Source of the DNA: Flavobacterium sp. UMI-01
Lineage (GTDB): Bacteria > Bacteroidota > Bacteroidia > Flavobacteriales > Flavobacteriaceae
Direction: 5' to 3'
DNA: 64,000 nt
Assembly (NCBI RefSeq): GCF_019656315.1
Contig: NZ_BPLU01000023.1
Location: 1 to 64,000, forward strand
Each line of letters opens with the position of its first letter. The stretch's first letter is position 1. Both the position numbers and the translations under genes were made by a program. Shown one piece after another: positions 51,062 to 59,886 of the stretch. Under the pieces are notes generated by a model. The model made no database searches, was not told where the DNA came from, and saw only the letters and a program-made list of their open reading frames with translations.

Positions 51062-53083
51062 ATGAAAGTATTGCTTTTTCCCCTCCCTAAACTCATCATA
51101 GGATTCCTATTAGGTATCCTTTTCTCCTATTATAGCAATTCTACTTTAGTTCAAATAGTCGGGATGACTGGTTGCAGTTTTCTATTATTTATTGGCAGTT
51201 ATTTTTACCAAAGAAAAACAACCCATTCTTATTATTATTTTGGAATAGCCTCACTTTTGACGTGTTTTTCGCTGGGAATGGCAACTTTATATTTTCATAC
51301 CGAAACCAATTTCAAAAACCATTACAGTCACCTAAACGGTGCTTTTAACACTAACAATCTTATAGAGGTACATGTTCAAGAAAAAATGAAAAGCACAACC
51401 ACTAATGAACGCCACCTCGTTAACATCCTGACTATCAACGGAGAAAAAACCTTTGGAAAGACAATATTAAATCTCAAAAAAACAAATGATACAACAAACA
51501 TCAATAGCGGAAACCAATTACTTATCAAAGGACAATTAATCCCACCTAAAAAAGCCTATAATCCGAATGCTTTTGATTATGGTACTTATTTGAAAAACAA
51601 ACAAATTTATAGCCAACTCTACGCCACCCCTCAATCTTACATCCTATCCCCTGAAATAAAAAAAGATGGTTATTATTATGCTTCACGATTAAGAAATACG
51701 ATAATTTCAAACCTAGAAAAGCAAGATTTTGATAAAAAATCACTAGCCATTGCAGTAGCTTTGATTTTGGGACAAAAACAAGATGTAACGCCCGAAATTA
51801 TGCAGGATTTTCAATTTGCAGGCGCCATCCATATTTTGTCTGTTTCAGGACTTCATGTTGGGTTTATTTTGCTATTTCTTAATTTTATCCTACGTCCCTT
51901 TCCAAATACTCGAAAATTTACAACTTTAAAATTAGTTCTTAGCATTGGATTGCTCAGTTCCTTTGCCTTCATCGCAGGTTTGGCACCATCAGTGGTTCGT
52001 TCTGTAACCATGTTTTGCTTTGTCGCGATAGGGTATTATTTAAGAAAAACAACCAATAGTTACCATACCATAATCATTTCACTCTTTTTGATTTTATTAT
52101 TTGAGCCTTATTTTTTGTTTGATGTTGGTTTTCAACTCAGTTATCTTGCCTTATTCTTTATCCTGTGGGCACAACCGCTTCTTTCAAGCCTTTGGAAACC
52201 AAAAAACCGTATTAACGAGACCATTTGGGGAATTCTCACGGTATCCTTTGCCGCACAAATAGGAACTGCTCCATTGTGTTTGTATTATTTTCATCAATTC
52301 CCTGGTTTATTTTTTATAACTAATTTAATCCTAATTCCATTTTTGAGTTTTATCATGATTTTAGGAATTATTGTCATGTTACTCGCTGCTGTAAATTACA
52401 CACCTATCCTAATTGTCAAACCTTTTGAATGGAGCATCAACTTTATGAACACAATTGTTAGCTGGGTAGCTTCATTTCGGTCCTTTGTTATCCAAGACAT
52501 TCCTTTTAATATCTTTTTACTCGTAGGGAGTTATGCCTGTATTTTTACTTTTATACTATGGCTAAAAAAACCTAATTATCAAAAACTAGTCGCAGCTTTA
52601 ATCGCAGTCCTTCTTTTTCAATTGGCACTTATAAAAACCGAAAAAGATTCTATAGATGGCGAAGAATGGATTGTTTTTCATCAAAATAAATCCAGCTTAA
52701 TAACGGAAAGAAAAGGCAAAGAAGTTTGTGCATATTATAATTCCGAACCAACTAACACCTCACTTAAAGCTTATTTAACCGCCAATTTCAGCACACTCAA
52801 ACACACTTTTAAACTAAAAAACCTATACTTTTTTGATAACCAAAAAATATTAATCATTGACAGTACAGGAATTTATCCAAAAAATGCAAGACCAGATGTA
52901 CTCGTACTCACTCAATCCCCCACTATCAATCTTGATAGGACATTACAACGTATCCGCCCTAAAATAGTTATTGCTGATGGTTCTAATTACAAAACCATTC
53001 AAAAAAATTGGGAACAAAGCTGTGCCAAACAAAAAATCCCTTTTCATGCCACTGCTGAAAAGGGATTCTATAAATTAAACTAG
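51062..53083 (+). CDS. ComEC/Rec2 family competence channel
   Basis: 673 residues. The N-terminal part has two TM helices and an OB-like DUF4131 domain (about 90-190, ending KKAYNPNAFDYGTYLKNK). The competence domain with many TM helices follows (about 225-500), with FAGAIHILSVSGLHVGFI and GLAPSVVRSVTM. The last ~150 residues are soluble but lack a recognisable HxHxDH metallo-beta-lactamase motif. It carries single-stranded DNA across the inner membrane in natural transformation. Other competence genes are not in the window. Confidence 0.9.
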   Translation: MKVLLFPLPKLIIGFLLGILFSYYSNSTLVQIVGMTGCSFLLFIGSYFYQRKTTHSYYYFGIASLLTCFSLGMATLYFHTETNFKNHYSHLNGAFNTNNLIEVHVQEKMKSTTTNERHLVNILTINGEKTFGKTILNLKKTNDTTNINSGNQLLIKGQLIPPKKAYNPNAFDYGTYLKNKQIYSQLYATPQSYILSPEIKKDGYYYASRLRNTIISNLEKQDFDKKSLAIAVALILGQKQDVTPEIMQDFQFAGAIHILSVSGLHVGFILLFLNFILRPFPNTRKFTTLKLVLSIGLLSSFAFIAGLAPSVVRSVTMFCFVAIGYYLRKTTNSYHTIIISLFLILLFEPYFLFDVGFQLSYLALFFILWAQPLLSSLWKPKNRINETIWGILTVSFAAQIGTAPLCLYYFHQFPGLFFITNLILIPFLSFIMILGIIVMLLAAVNYTPILIVKPFEWSINFMNTIVSWVASFRSFVIQDIPFNIFLLVGSYACIFTFILWLKKPNYQKLVAALIAVLLFQLALIKTEKDSIDGEEWIVFHQNKSSLITERKGKEVCAYYNSEPTNTSLKAYLTANFSTLKHTFKLKNLYFFDNQKILIIDSTGIYPKNARPDVLVLTQSPTINLDRTLQRIRPKIVIADGSNYKTIQKNWEQSCAKQKIPFHATAEKGFYKLN

Positions 53084-53087
53084 TTCT

Positions 53088-53552
53088 TTAAATTTTATTT
53101 TTCAAAAAACCATTTGCTTCTGCTAACCATGCTTTAGGACCTCCTGCTACATAACCTGTTCTACCCAAGGCTTTGAAATTTAGTTTACCATCTTTTTCTT
53201 TGACAACATCAGTAAAATAAATGGTCGGATATCCTTGGATACCAAAAACTTGCTGCAATTCAGCATTTTGTTGTTGAATTTCTGGCAACTGAGGTGTTCT
53301 TCTTGGATAATCTAGTTCTACCAAAACTACATTGGACTTTGCCCAACTTTTGAACTCAGGAGTCAATAAAACCTCTTTTTGCAAACGAATACACCAACCA
53401 CACCAATCACTACCTGTAAAAAATAACATCAAAGGCTTTTTCTCTTTGTTACTTACTGCAATAGCTTCTTTGATATTAGTATGCCATTTTAAATCTTGAG
53501 CTTGACTACTTATTGTAAACACAATCAGTAATGCGAGTATTATTTTTTTCAT
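53088..53552 (-). CDS. Exported thioredoxin-like protein
   Basis: 154 residues. A signal peptide (1-18, ending SSQAQ) is followed by a thioredoxin_7-type domain with the redox motif Cys51-Gly-Trp-Cys54 (GSDWCGWCIRL) and a cis-Pro region (GYPTIYFTD). It probably acts as a periplasmic disulfide reductase or isomerase. Converges on comEC with only 4 bases between. A TATATTTG element (53582-53589, minus) upstream could be its promoter. Confidence 0.88.
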   Translation of the reverse strand: MKKIILALLIVFTISSQAQDLKWHTNIKEAIAVSNKEKKPLMLFFTGSDWCGWCIRLQKEVLLTPEFKSWAKSNVVLVELDYPRRTPQLPEIQQQNAELQQVFGIQGYPTIYFTDVVKEKDGKLNFKALGRTGYVAGGPKAWLAEANGFLKNKI

Positions 53553-53600
53553 TTTTTGGTTTTTCTTTTTTTATGGTTAAACAAATATAATGCCTTATTT

Positions 53601-55145
53601 TTATTTTACACCATGCATTAACTTTTTCATAAGAGGCGAAAGCACAATCATTAACAGTCCTAATCCTAAAGGAATTAAGGTAAAAATCAAGAAAAAGGTC
53701 GATAAACTATATTGCTGACTAATTGTTTCAATCAACCCACCCATTGAACCTGCTAATTTATTCCCCATTCCTAGAAACAGATAATACACTCCGAACATTA
53801 TACCTATCCAACTTGCAGGAACTAATTTACTGATATAAGACAAGCTCACTGGTGAAATGCATAATTCCCCTAAAGTATGAAACAAATAAGCCATGATTAA
53901 CCAAATCATACTCACGCGCACTACAGAATCAGCGGTAATTCCCATACTCCCATAAGCTAAAAACCCAAAACCAAGTCCCAATAGCGCTAAGCCTAATCCA
54001 AATTTCATTGGTCCTGAAATATTATAACGACTTTCCCACCATTTGGAAAAAAAAGGAGCAAAACAAATAATAAACAACGAGTTAAGAATCCCAAACCAAG
54101 AAGCAGGAACCTCAGTCTCAGTAGTTGAAAAATCGCGGTTAATTTTCCAAATTACGATTCCCCAAATAATGACAAAACTAAGAGACAAAATACTGTTTCC
54201 TAACGCATAATCTTTAACGGTTTTTGAGAACAATTTCACCAACACATAGGTAATAACGACCAAAGGAATAAGGGTCAGTAGAGCATCAGTGATTTTAAAA
54301 ATCCAAGCCGTATTTCCAAATAATTCTCGTTGTGTAAATTTTTCTGCAAAAATAGTCATCGACCCACCAGCCTGTTCAAATGCTGCCCAAAAGAAAACAG
54401 AAAAAACAGAAAAAATAACCACTGCGATGATGCGGTCTCGAATAATATGGGGTGCTGTATTTTCTTGGGCTTCTTTTTCTTTAGAAATCAGTTTAGATTC
54501 CGCAGTAGGAGGCAATCCAATGGTACCAAAAATATTTTGTGTAAAATAAAATTGCAACATTCCAAAAAACATAAAAATTCCTGCTAGACCAAAACCCAAA
54601 CTCCAAGACACCTTTTCACCAATATAACCACAAAGCATAATTCCTAAAAAGGCTCCTGCATTTACTCCCATATAAAATAGCGAATAGGCACCGTCTTTCT
54701 TTTCAGGGTGTTTCTCATAGGCATTGGAAATAATAGAAGTCATATTAGGTTTAAACAAACCGTTTCCTATCATCAAACAGGTAATTCCAATATATAAAAA
54801 CAAAGGCGTCTCTACTGCCATCGAAGCATGACCCAACGTCATTACAAAAGCTCCCAATACTACTGCCCACCGATAACCAAGGTATCTATCAGCCAAATAA
54901 CCACCTATAATTGGTGTAAAATAAACCACCATGGTGTACGTACCATATAATGCCATTGCATCTTCTATTTTCCATTCCCAACCTCCATTGGCAATCGATG
55001 TCGTTAGAAACAACACCAATAAAGCGCGCATACCATAATAGGAAAAACGCTCCCACATTTCGGTAAAAAACAATACAAATAAGCCTGCTGGATGTCCTAA
55101 AACGGGATTCTTAAAAAACGTATCTTCTGCTGTATTTTGATTCAT
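53601..55145 (-). CDS. Proton-coupled oligopeptide transporter (POT/PTR2)
   Basis: 514 residues with 12-14 TM helices. The POT signatures are FFTEMWERFSYYGMRALL near 27-44 (the ExxERFxYYG motif) and GGYLADRYLGYRWAVV, with the second PTR2 signature around FYMGVNAGAFLG. It imports di- and tripeptides with protons. Downstream of the DPP-IV-like peptidase on the same strand (59-bp gap): the two would make and take up dipeptides. Confidence 0.93.
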   Translation of the reverse strand: MNQNTAEDTFFKNPVLGHPAGLFVLFFTEMWERFSYYGMRALLVLFLTTSIANGGWEWKIEDAMALYGTYTMVVYFTPIIGGYLADRYLGYRWAVVLGAFVMTLGHASMAVETPLFLYIGITCLMIGNGLFKPNMTSIISNAYEKHPEKKDGAYSLFYMGVNAGAFLGIMLCGYIGEKVSWSLGFGLAGIFMFFGMLQFYFTQNIFGTIGLPPTAESKLISKEKEAQENTAPHIIRDRIIAVVIFSVFSVFFWAAFEQAGGSMTIFAEKFTQRELFGNTAWIFKITDALLTLIPLVVITYVLVKLFSKTVKDYALGNSILSLSFVIIWGIVIWKINRDFSTTETEVPASWFGILNSLFIICFAPFFSKWWESRYNISGPMKFGLGLALLGLGFGFLAYGSMGITADSVVRVSMIWLIMAYLFHTLGELCISPVSLSYISKLVPASWIGIMFGVYYLFLGMGNKLAGSMGGLIETISQQYSLSTFFLIFTLIPLGLGLLMIVLSPLMKKLMHGVK

Positions 55146-55204
55146 AAGTAGGTGTTATGATTTATAAATAGTTGTTCTTCTGTAAAAATAATCTAAAAAA
55201 TAGA

Positions 55205-57379
55205 TTATAAACTCTCTTTGATAAAATTTGTCATTTTGTGATACAACTGAATTCGAGTCATTCCTCCATAAATTCCATGATTTTTATCAGGATAGATTTG
55301 AGAATCAAATTGTTTATTGGCTTGGATTAAGGCTTCCATCATGAGCATTGAATTTTGTACATGCACATTATCATCACTACTACCATGAATCAACAACAGT
55401 TTACCTTGTAGTTGATTGGCAAAATGGATTGGCGAATTATCGTCATACCCCTGTGGATTTTCCTGAGGTGTCTGCAAGTAGCGCTCGGTATAAATGGTAT
55501 CGTAAAATCGCCAATTCGTTACTGGTGCCACAGCAATAGCCATTTTAAAAACATCATTCCCTTTCAAAATACAATTAGTAGCCATAAAACCACCAAACGA
55601 CCACCCAAAAATCCCAATTCTACTACTATCGATATACGAATAAGAACCAAGTACTTTAGCCGCGGCAATCTGATCTTCAACCTCGTATTTTCCTAATTGT
55701 TTGTAGGTCATTTTTTTAAAAGTTTCGCCTCTAAACCCAGTTCCTCGACCATCTACACAAACTACAATATACTCTTGTTCTGCTAAATGCATAAACCAAA
55801 AGTCATTGTAATTGAGCCACTCATTTTTCACCATTTGAGAGCCTGGCCCTGAATATTGATACATTACTACAGGATACTTTTTTGTTGCTACAAAGTTTTT
55901 AGGCTTTATCATCCAAGCATTAAGAGACACGCCAGCATCAGTCTTTAGCGTAAAGAAAGTTTTTGAAGGCAAATCATACGATAGCATTCGTGATTTTAAA
56001 GTTTCGTTAGTCTCAATGAATTGCAATTCTTTGCCAGTTTTCGCATCGTTTAACGTATAGACGGTAGGTGTTGTAACCGAAGAATAACTATTGATATAAT
56101 AACTATAATCCGAACTAAAAGTAGCGTCATGAGTTCCTGTTTTTTGAGACAGACGTTTTTTATTTTTACCATCTAAATCAATGCTGTACACATCGCGATT
56201 AAGAGAGCCATTTTCTACCGATTGATAGAAGATTTTTTTATTTTTTTCATCCAAACCATAAAATTGAGTTATTTCCCAATTCCCTTTTGTTAGTTGGCGA
56301 ATTAATTTTCCTGTTTTATCATATATATAAATGTGATGGTATCCGTCCAGCTCGCTGGTCCATATAAACCGATTGTCAGCCAAAAAAGTCAAACTGCTCT
56401 TGTCTATAAAATCAATGTATTTATCATTTTTTTCATTCAAAATCACTTTGGTATTCCCTGTCTTGGCATCAATAAACAGCAAATCCAAATTGTTTTGATG
56501 GCGATTTAAAATTTTTGCAGCAAGTACATTTGCTTCTTTAGTCCATTGTATTTGTGGAATATAAAAATCCTTATACTGCTCAAGAGACACCGCTGAAGTT
56601 GTTTTGGTATCTACATCATACAAATGCACAGACACCGTAGCGTTTTTCTCCCCTGCTTTAGGATATTTTAGAGTCTCTACCCTAGGGTAAAGCGATTTTT
56701 CAAAAACAGTCATAGCAAAGGAAGGAACTTGACGTTCGTCAAATCGGATGTAGGCAATTTTTTTGCTATCCAAACTCCAATCAAACGCTTTTACAAAAGA
56801 GAATTCTTCCTCATAAACCCAATCGCAAATTCCGTTGATAATTTCGTTTTTCTTCCCGTCAAGAGTCAAAGGAATCGTCTGTTTAGACACCACATTATAC
56901 AAAAACAAATTGTTATCAGAAGCAAAAACAATTTGTTTTCCATCGGGTGAAAAAGTAGGTTCTTGTACAGGAGTATTCGTTAATCGCGTTAGTTCTTTTT
57001 TATTTCTATCATAAATAAAATAATCGGCCTTAAACGAATGCCTATAAATAGGCTGTATGTTACAAGCCAACAACAACAATTGCTCTGTAGGATCAAAAGA
57101 ATATGCTTCTACCGGTGGCAATCGGGTATAATTTTTCGTATCAAAGGCTGTGGCTACTTTTTTCAATGTGGCAAAATCGTACAAATCTATCTGAATACTT
57201 GCTTGGGCATCATCATAATGCAAGACAGCATATTGATTGCTTTTTTTCAAGGTTTGGAATTCTTCCATTGCTTGTGGACGAAAAGCACCACTGTAAATAG
57301 TTTCAATAGATAGCTTTTCTTGTGAAAAAAATACCTGACTACACAAAAGCAATACCATAATAAAACAACGACTCTTCAT
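55205..57379 (-). CDS. S9 prolyl peptidase, dipeptidyl-peptidase IV type
   Basis: 724 residues from the ATG at 57379, which starts the signal peptide (MKSRCFIMVLLLCSQVFFSQ); the frame extends 21 bases further. An eight-bladed beta-propeller (DPPIV_N, about 90-440) precedes the alpha/beta hydrolase domain. The nucleophile lies in GWSFGGFM (Ser ~595), the Asp in HGSSDDNVH and the His in DKNHGIYGG. The DWVYEEEF motif near 190, which binds the substrate N-terminus in DPP-IV, is present. It cuts X-Pro dipeptides from peptides in the periplasm. Confidence 0.93.
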   Translation of the reverse strand: MKSRCFIMVLLLCSQVFFSQEKLSIETIYSGAFRPQAMEEFQTLKKSNQYAVLHYDDAQASIQIDLYDFATLKKVATAFDTKNYTRLPPVEAYSFDPTEQLLLLACNIQPIYRHSFKADYFIYDRNKKELTRLTNTPVQEPTFSPDGKQIVFASDNNLFLYNVVSKQTIPLTLDGKKNEIINGICDWVYEEEFSFVKAFDWSLDSKKIAYIRFDERQVPSFAMTVFEKSLYPRVETLKYPKAGEKNATVSVHLYDVDTKTTSAVSLEQYKDFYIPQIQWTKEANVLAAKILNRHQNNLDLLFIDAKTGNTKVILNEKNDKYIDFIDKSSLTFLADNRFIWTSELDGYHHIYIYDKTGKLIRQLTKGNWEITQFYGLDEKNKKIFYQSVENGSLNRDVYSIDLDGKNKKRLSQKTGTHDATFSSDYSYYINSYSSVTTPTVYTLNDAKTGKELQFIETNETLKSRMLSYDLPSKTFFTLKTDAGVSLNAWMIKPKNFVATKKYPVVMYQYSGPGSQMVKNEWLNYNDFWFMHLAEQEYIVVCVDGRGTGFRGETFKKMTYKQLGKYEVEDQIAAAKVLGSYSYIDSSRIGIFGWSFGGFMATNCILKGNDVFKMAIAVAPVTNWRFYDTIYTERYLQTPQENPQGYDDNSPIHFANQLQGKLLLIHGSSDDNVHVQNSMLMMEALIQANKQFDSQIYPDKNHGIYGGMTRIQLYHKMTNFIKESL

Positions 57380-57518
57380 AACTGAATTTTTAAATACCAA
57401 TTTTACAGAAAATTTTGCATTTAAACTCCATTAGGAACGTTAAAAGCTATAAAAATATTTGGCAGCACTAAACCAACCGAAGCTTCATAATTAGTGTCCG
57501 ATAAAACAGCTAAAAATG

Positions 57519-57526
57519 TATCTTTG
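57519..57526 (+). promoter_or_regulatory. Candidate -7 element for the HMG-CoA reductase operon
   Basis: TATCTTTG lies 31 bases before the ATG at 57557 and inside the longer frame that opens at a GTG (57494). If it is the promoter, the GTG cannot be the start. Confidence 0.55.
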
Positions 57527-57556
57527 CAGCTAATTATGTTTTTAATACATCCAAGC

Positions 57557-58873
57557 ATGAACCTACCCTTTTCAGGATTTTCGAAATTATCTAAAGAAGA
57601 AAAAATAAATTGGATTGCTTCAACTTATTTTAGCACACCAGAGGAAGCAGTAACTTTACTAAAAAAATACTGGAACTCCGATGCTAAAATCCAAAAACTT
57701 CACGACGAATTTATAGAAAACACGATAACTAATTTTTACATCCCACTTGGTGTTGCTCCCAATTTCTTGATAAATGGTCAATACAGCACCATTCCGATGG
57801 CTATTGAAGAAAGTTCAGTGGTAGCAGCTGCTTCTAAAGCTGCTAAATTCTGGTCCACACGTGGCGGATTTAAAACCACCGTCATTGGTACTGAAAAAAT
57901 AGGTCAAGTACATTTTCTTTACCAAGGTGACGTTTCCAAACTAGATTTGTTTTTTGCTCAAACCAAAGCAAAATTTTATTCCGAAACTGAAAATTTAACG
58001 GCTAATATGCGTAAAAGAGGAGGCGGAATCCTGAATATTGAGCTCAGAGATATGACGAATGAAATGGATAATTATTTCCAATTGCATGCCACCTTTGATA
58101 CAAAAGATAGCATGGGAGCTAATTTTATCAATTCGTGTTTAGAGCAATTTGCTACTACTCTAAAAAATGAAGCGCAACTTTTTGATTTATTCACTGAAAC
58201 CGAAAAGAATATTCAGGTAATCATGAGCATTTTGTCTAATTATGTTCCCAATTGTATTGTTCGAGCCGAAGTTTCCTGCCCGGTGGAAGACTTGGCCGAA
58301 AAACACATACCCAATCCTCAAGAATTTGCCGAGCGTTTTGTACAAGCTGTTACCATTGCTGCAATAGAACCTTATCGCGCTGTAACCCACAACAAAGGGA
58401 TTATGAACGGTATCGATGCTGTTGTTATTGCTACTGGAAATGATTTTCGTGCTGTCGAAGCTGGTATTCACGCCTATGCCGCACGTAAAGGACAATACTC
58501 GAGTTTATCACATGCCAAAATCGAAAATGGAATCTTCTCTTTTTGGTTAGAAATTCCACTGGCATTAGGAACGGTAGGAGGATTAACAAGTTTGCATCCT
58601 TTGGTCAAACTATCCCTAGAAATGCTACAAAATCCGTCTGCTGAAGAATTAATGCAATATGTAGCGGTAGCTGGACTAGCACAAAACTTTGCTGCATTGC
58701 GCTCTTTAACAACCTCAGGAATACAAGAAGGACACATGAAAATGCATTTGAATAATATATTAAACCAGTTTGAAGCAACCGAAGAAGAACGTCATGAAGT
58801 ACGAAATCACTTCAAACACCATGTCGTATCGCATAGTGGTGTAGTTAATTTCATTGAAAGCTTAAGACAATAA
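57557..58873 (+). CDS. Hydroxymethylglutaryl-CoA reductase, class II
   Basis: 438 residues from the ATG at 57557 (MNLPFSGFSKLSKEEK). The frame is open from 57494, but the -7 element and the homology favour 57557. Class II features: APNFLINGQYSTIPMAIEESSVVAAASKAAKFW, FDTKDSMGANFINSCLE (the DAMG(A/M)N motif), and the C-terminal GHMKMHLNN with the catalytic His. The large class I membrane domain is absent. It interconverts HMG-CoA and mevalonate. With the GHMP kinase 18 bases downstream and without an acetoacetate-degradation cluster, a biosynthetic role in the mevalonate route to isoprenoids is likely. Confidence 0.93.
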   Translation: MNLPFSGFSKLSKEEKINWIASTYFSTPEEAVTLLKKYWNSDAKIQKLHDEFIENTITNFYIPLGVAPNFLINGQYSTIPMAIEESSVVAAASKAAKFWSTRGGFKTTVIGTEKIGQVHFLYQGDVSKLDLFFAQTKAKFYSETENLTANMRKRGGGILNIELRDMTNEMDNYFQLHATFDTKDSMGANFINSCLEQFATTLKNEAQLFDLFTETEKNIQVIMSILSNYVPNCIVRAEVSCPVEDLAEKHIPNPQEFAERFVQAVTIAAIEPYRAVTHNKGIMNGIDAVVIATGNDFRAVEAGIHAYAARKGQYSSLSHAKIENGIFSFWLEIPLALGTVGGLTSLHPLVKLSLEMLQNPSAEELMQYVAVAGLAQNFAALRSLTTSGIQEGHMKMHLNNILNQFEATEEERHEVRNHFKHHVVSHSGVVNFIESLRQ

Positions 58874-58891
58874 CAGTAGTAAAACATTCAG

Positions 58892-59809
58892 ATGAAACAA
58901 ACTTTTTATAGCAATGGAAAACTTTTAATCACTGGTGAATATTTAGTTTTAGATGGCGCACAAGCCTTTGCATTGCCCACACAATTAGGTCAAAACTTAA
59001 TTATTGAACATGGCAACCCACAGGAAATAGCTTGGAAAAGTTATGATGCTGATGGAACAATTTGGTTTGAAGACATTATTTTATTTGAGGAAATCACCCA
59101 TTACCAACCCACTGCGTCCGAGTCGGTAAGGAACACCTTAGTAACCATCTTACACCATGCTTATCTGCAAAACCCCGCTTTTGTAAAATCTGATAACGGT
59201 TATCGCATACAAACAGAACTTACTTTTTCGCGAAAATGGGGGCTTGGAACTTCATCCACCTTAATCAATAATATTGCACAATGGCTTAACATCAATGCCT
59301 TTGATTTATTAAATTCAAGTTTTGGAGGGAGTGGTTATGATATTGCCTGTGCACAAAATAACAGTCCTATTTTATACCAATTAGAAAATGGAAAACCTAT
59401 TGTGCACCCCATTCCATTCCATCCTGATTTTACTAATCATATTTACTTTGTATATCTGAATAAAAAACAAAGTAGCAAAACAGCTATTGCAAACTACAAC
59501 GTTAATAAAAATCAAGATTTAAACAGAAACATCAACAAAATCAACCTTATTACCACCGAACTACTGGAAGCAAACTCAATAGCTTCTTTTGCCCATGCCC
59601 TTGAAAAACACGAAGCCAAAATGAGTCTTTTATTAGAAACATGTACCGTCAAGGAATTATTATTCCCTGATTTCAAAGGGACCATAAAAAGTCTTGGTGC
59701 ATGGGGAGGCGATTTTGTAATGGCTGTTTCTTCTACTAACCCCAAGGATTATTTCTTTGAAAAAGGATATAGCGTTGTCTTCACTTATGATGAATTGATA
59801 CGCTCGTAA
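58892..59809 (+). CDS. GYDIA-family GHMP kinase
   Basis: 305 residues, a small-molecule kinase of the GHMP superfamily. The N-terminal SNGKLLITGEYLVLDGAQAFALPT is followed by the ATP loop KWGLGTSSTLIN near 125-136 and the name-giving GGSGYDIA near 148-155. The C-terminal GAWGGDFVMAVSS is the third GHMP motif. These proteins are typical of Bacteroidota mevalonate loci; the substrate is probably mevalonate or phosphomevalonate, but which one is not shown by sequence. Confidence 0.9.
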   Translation: MKQTFYSNGKLLITGEYLVLDGAQAFALPTQLGQNLIIEHGNPQEIAWKSYDADGTIWFEDIILFEEITHYQPTASESVRNTLVTILHHAYLQNPAFVKSDNGYRIQTELTFSRKWGLGTSSTLINNIAQWLNINAFDLLNSSFGGSGYDIACAQNNSPILYQLENGKPIVHPIPFHPDFTNHIYFVYLNKKQSSKTAIANYNVNKNQDLNRNINKINLITTELLEANSIASFAHALEKHEAKMSLLLETCTVKELLFPDFKGTIKSLGAWGGDFVMAVSSTNPKDYFFEKGYSVVFTYDELIRS

Positions 59810-59827
59810 TTTCCTTTTAACTCAAAT

Positions 59828-59865
59828 AAAAAAGACCGATATTCTCATTTGAACATCGGTCTTTT
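59828..59865. terminator. Bidirectional terminator, GHMP kinase / ppiD
   Basis: AAAAAAGACCGAT, loop, ATCGGTCTTTTTG: a strong stem with A and T tracts on either side between convergent genes. Confidence 0.88.
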
Positions 59866-59886
59866 TGTTGGATTAAATCTAACGAA

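Noticed and set aside
57494..57556. GTG start for HMG-CoA reductase
   Set aside because: A TATCTTTG -7 element lies inside the extension and the homology begins at 57557.
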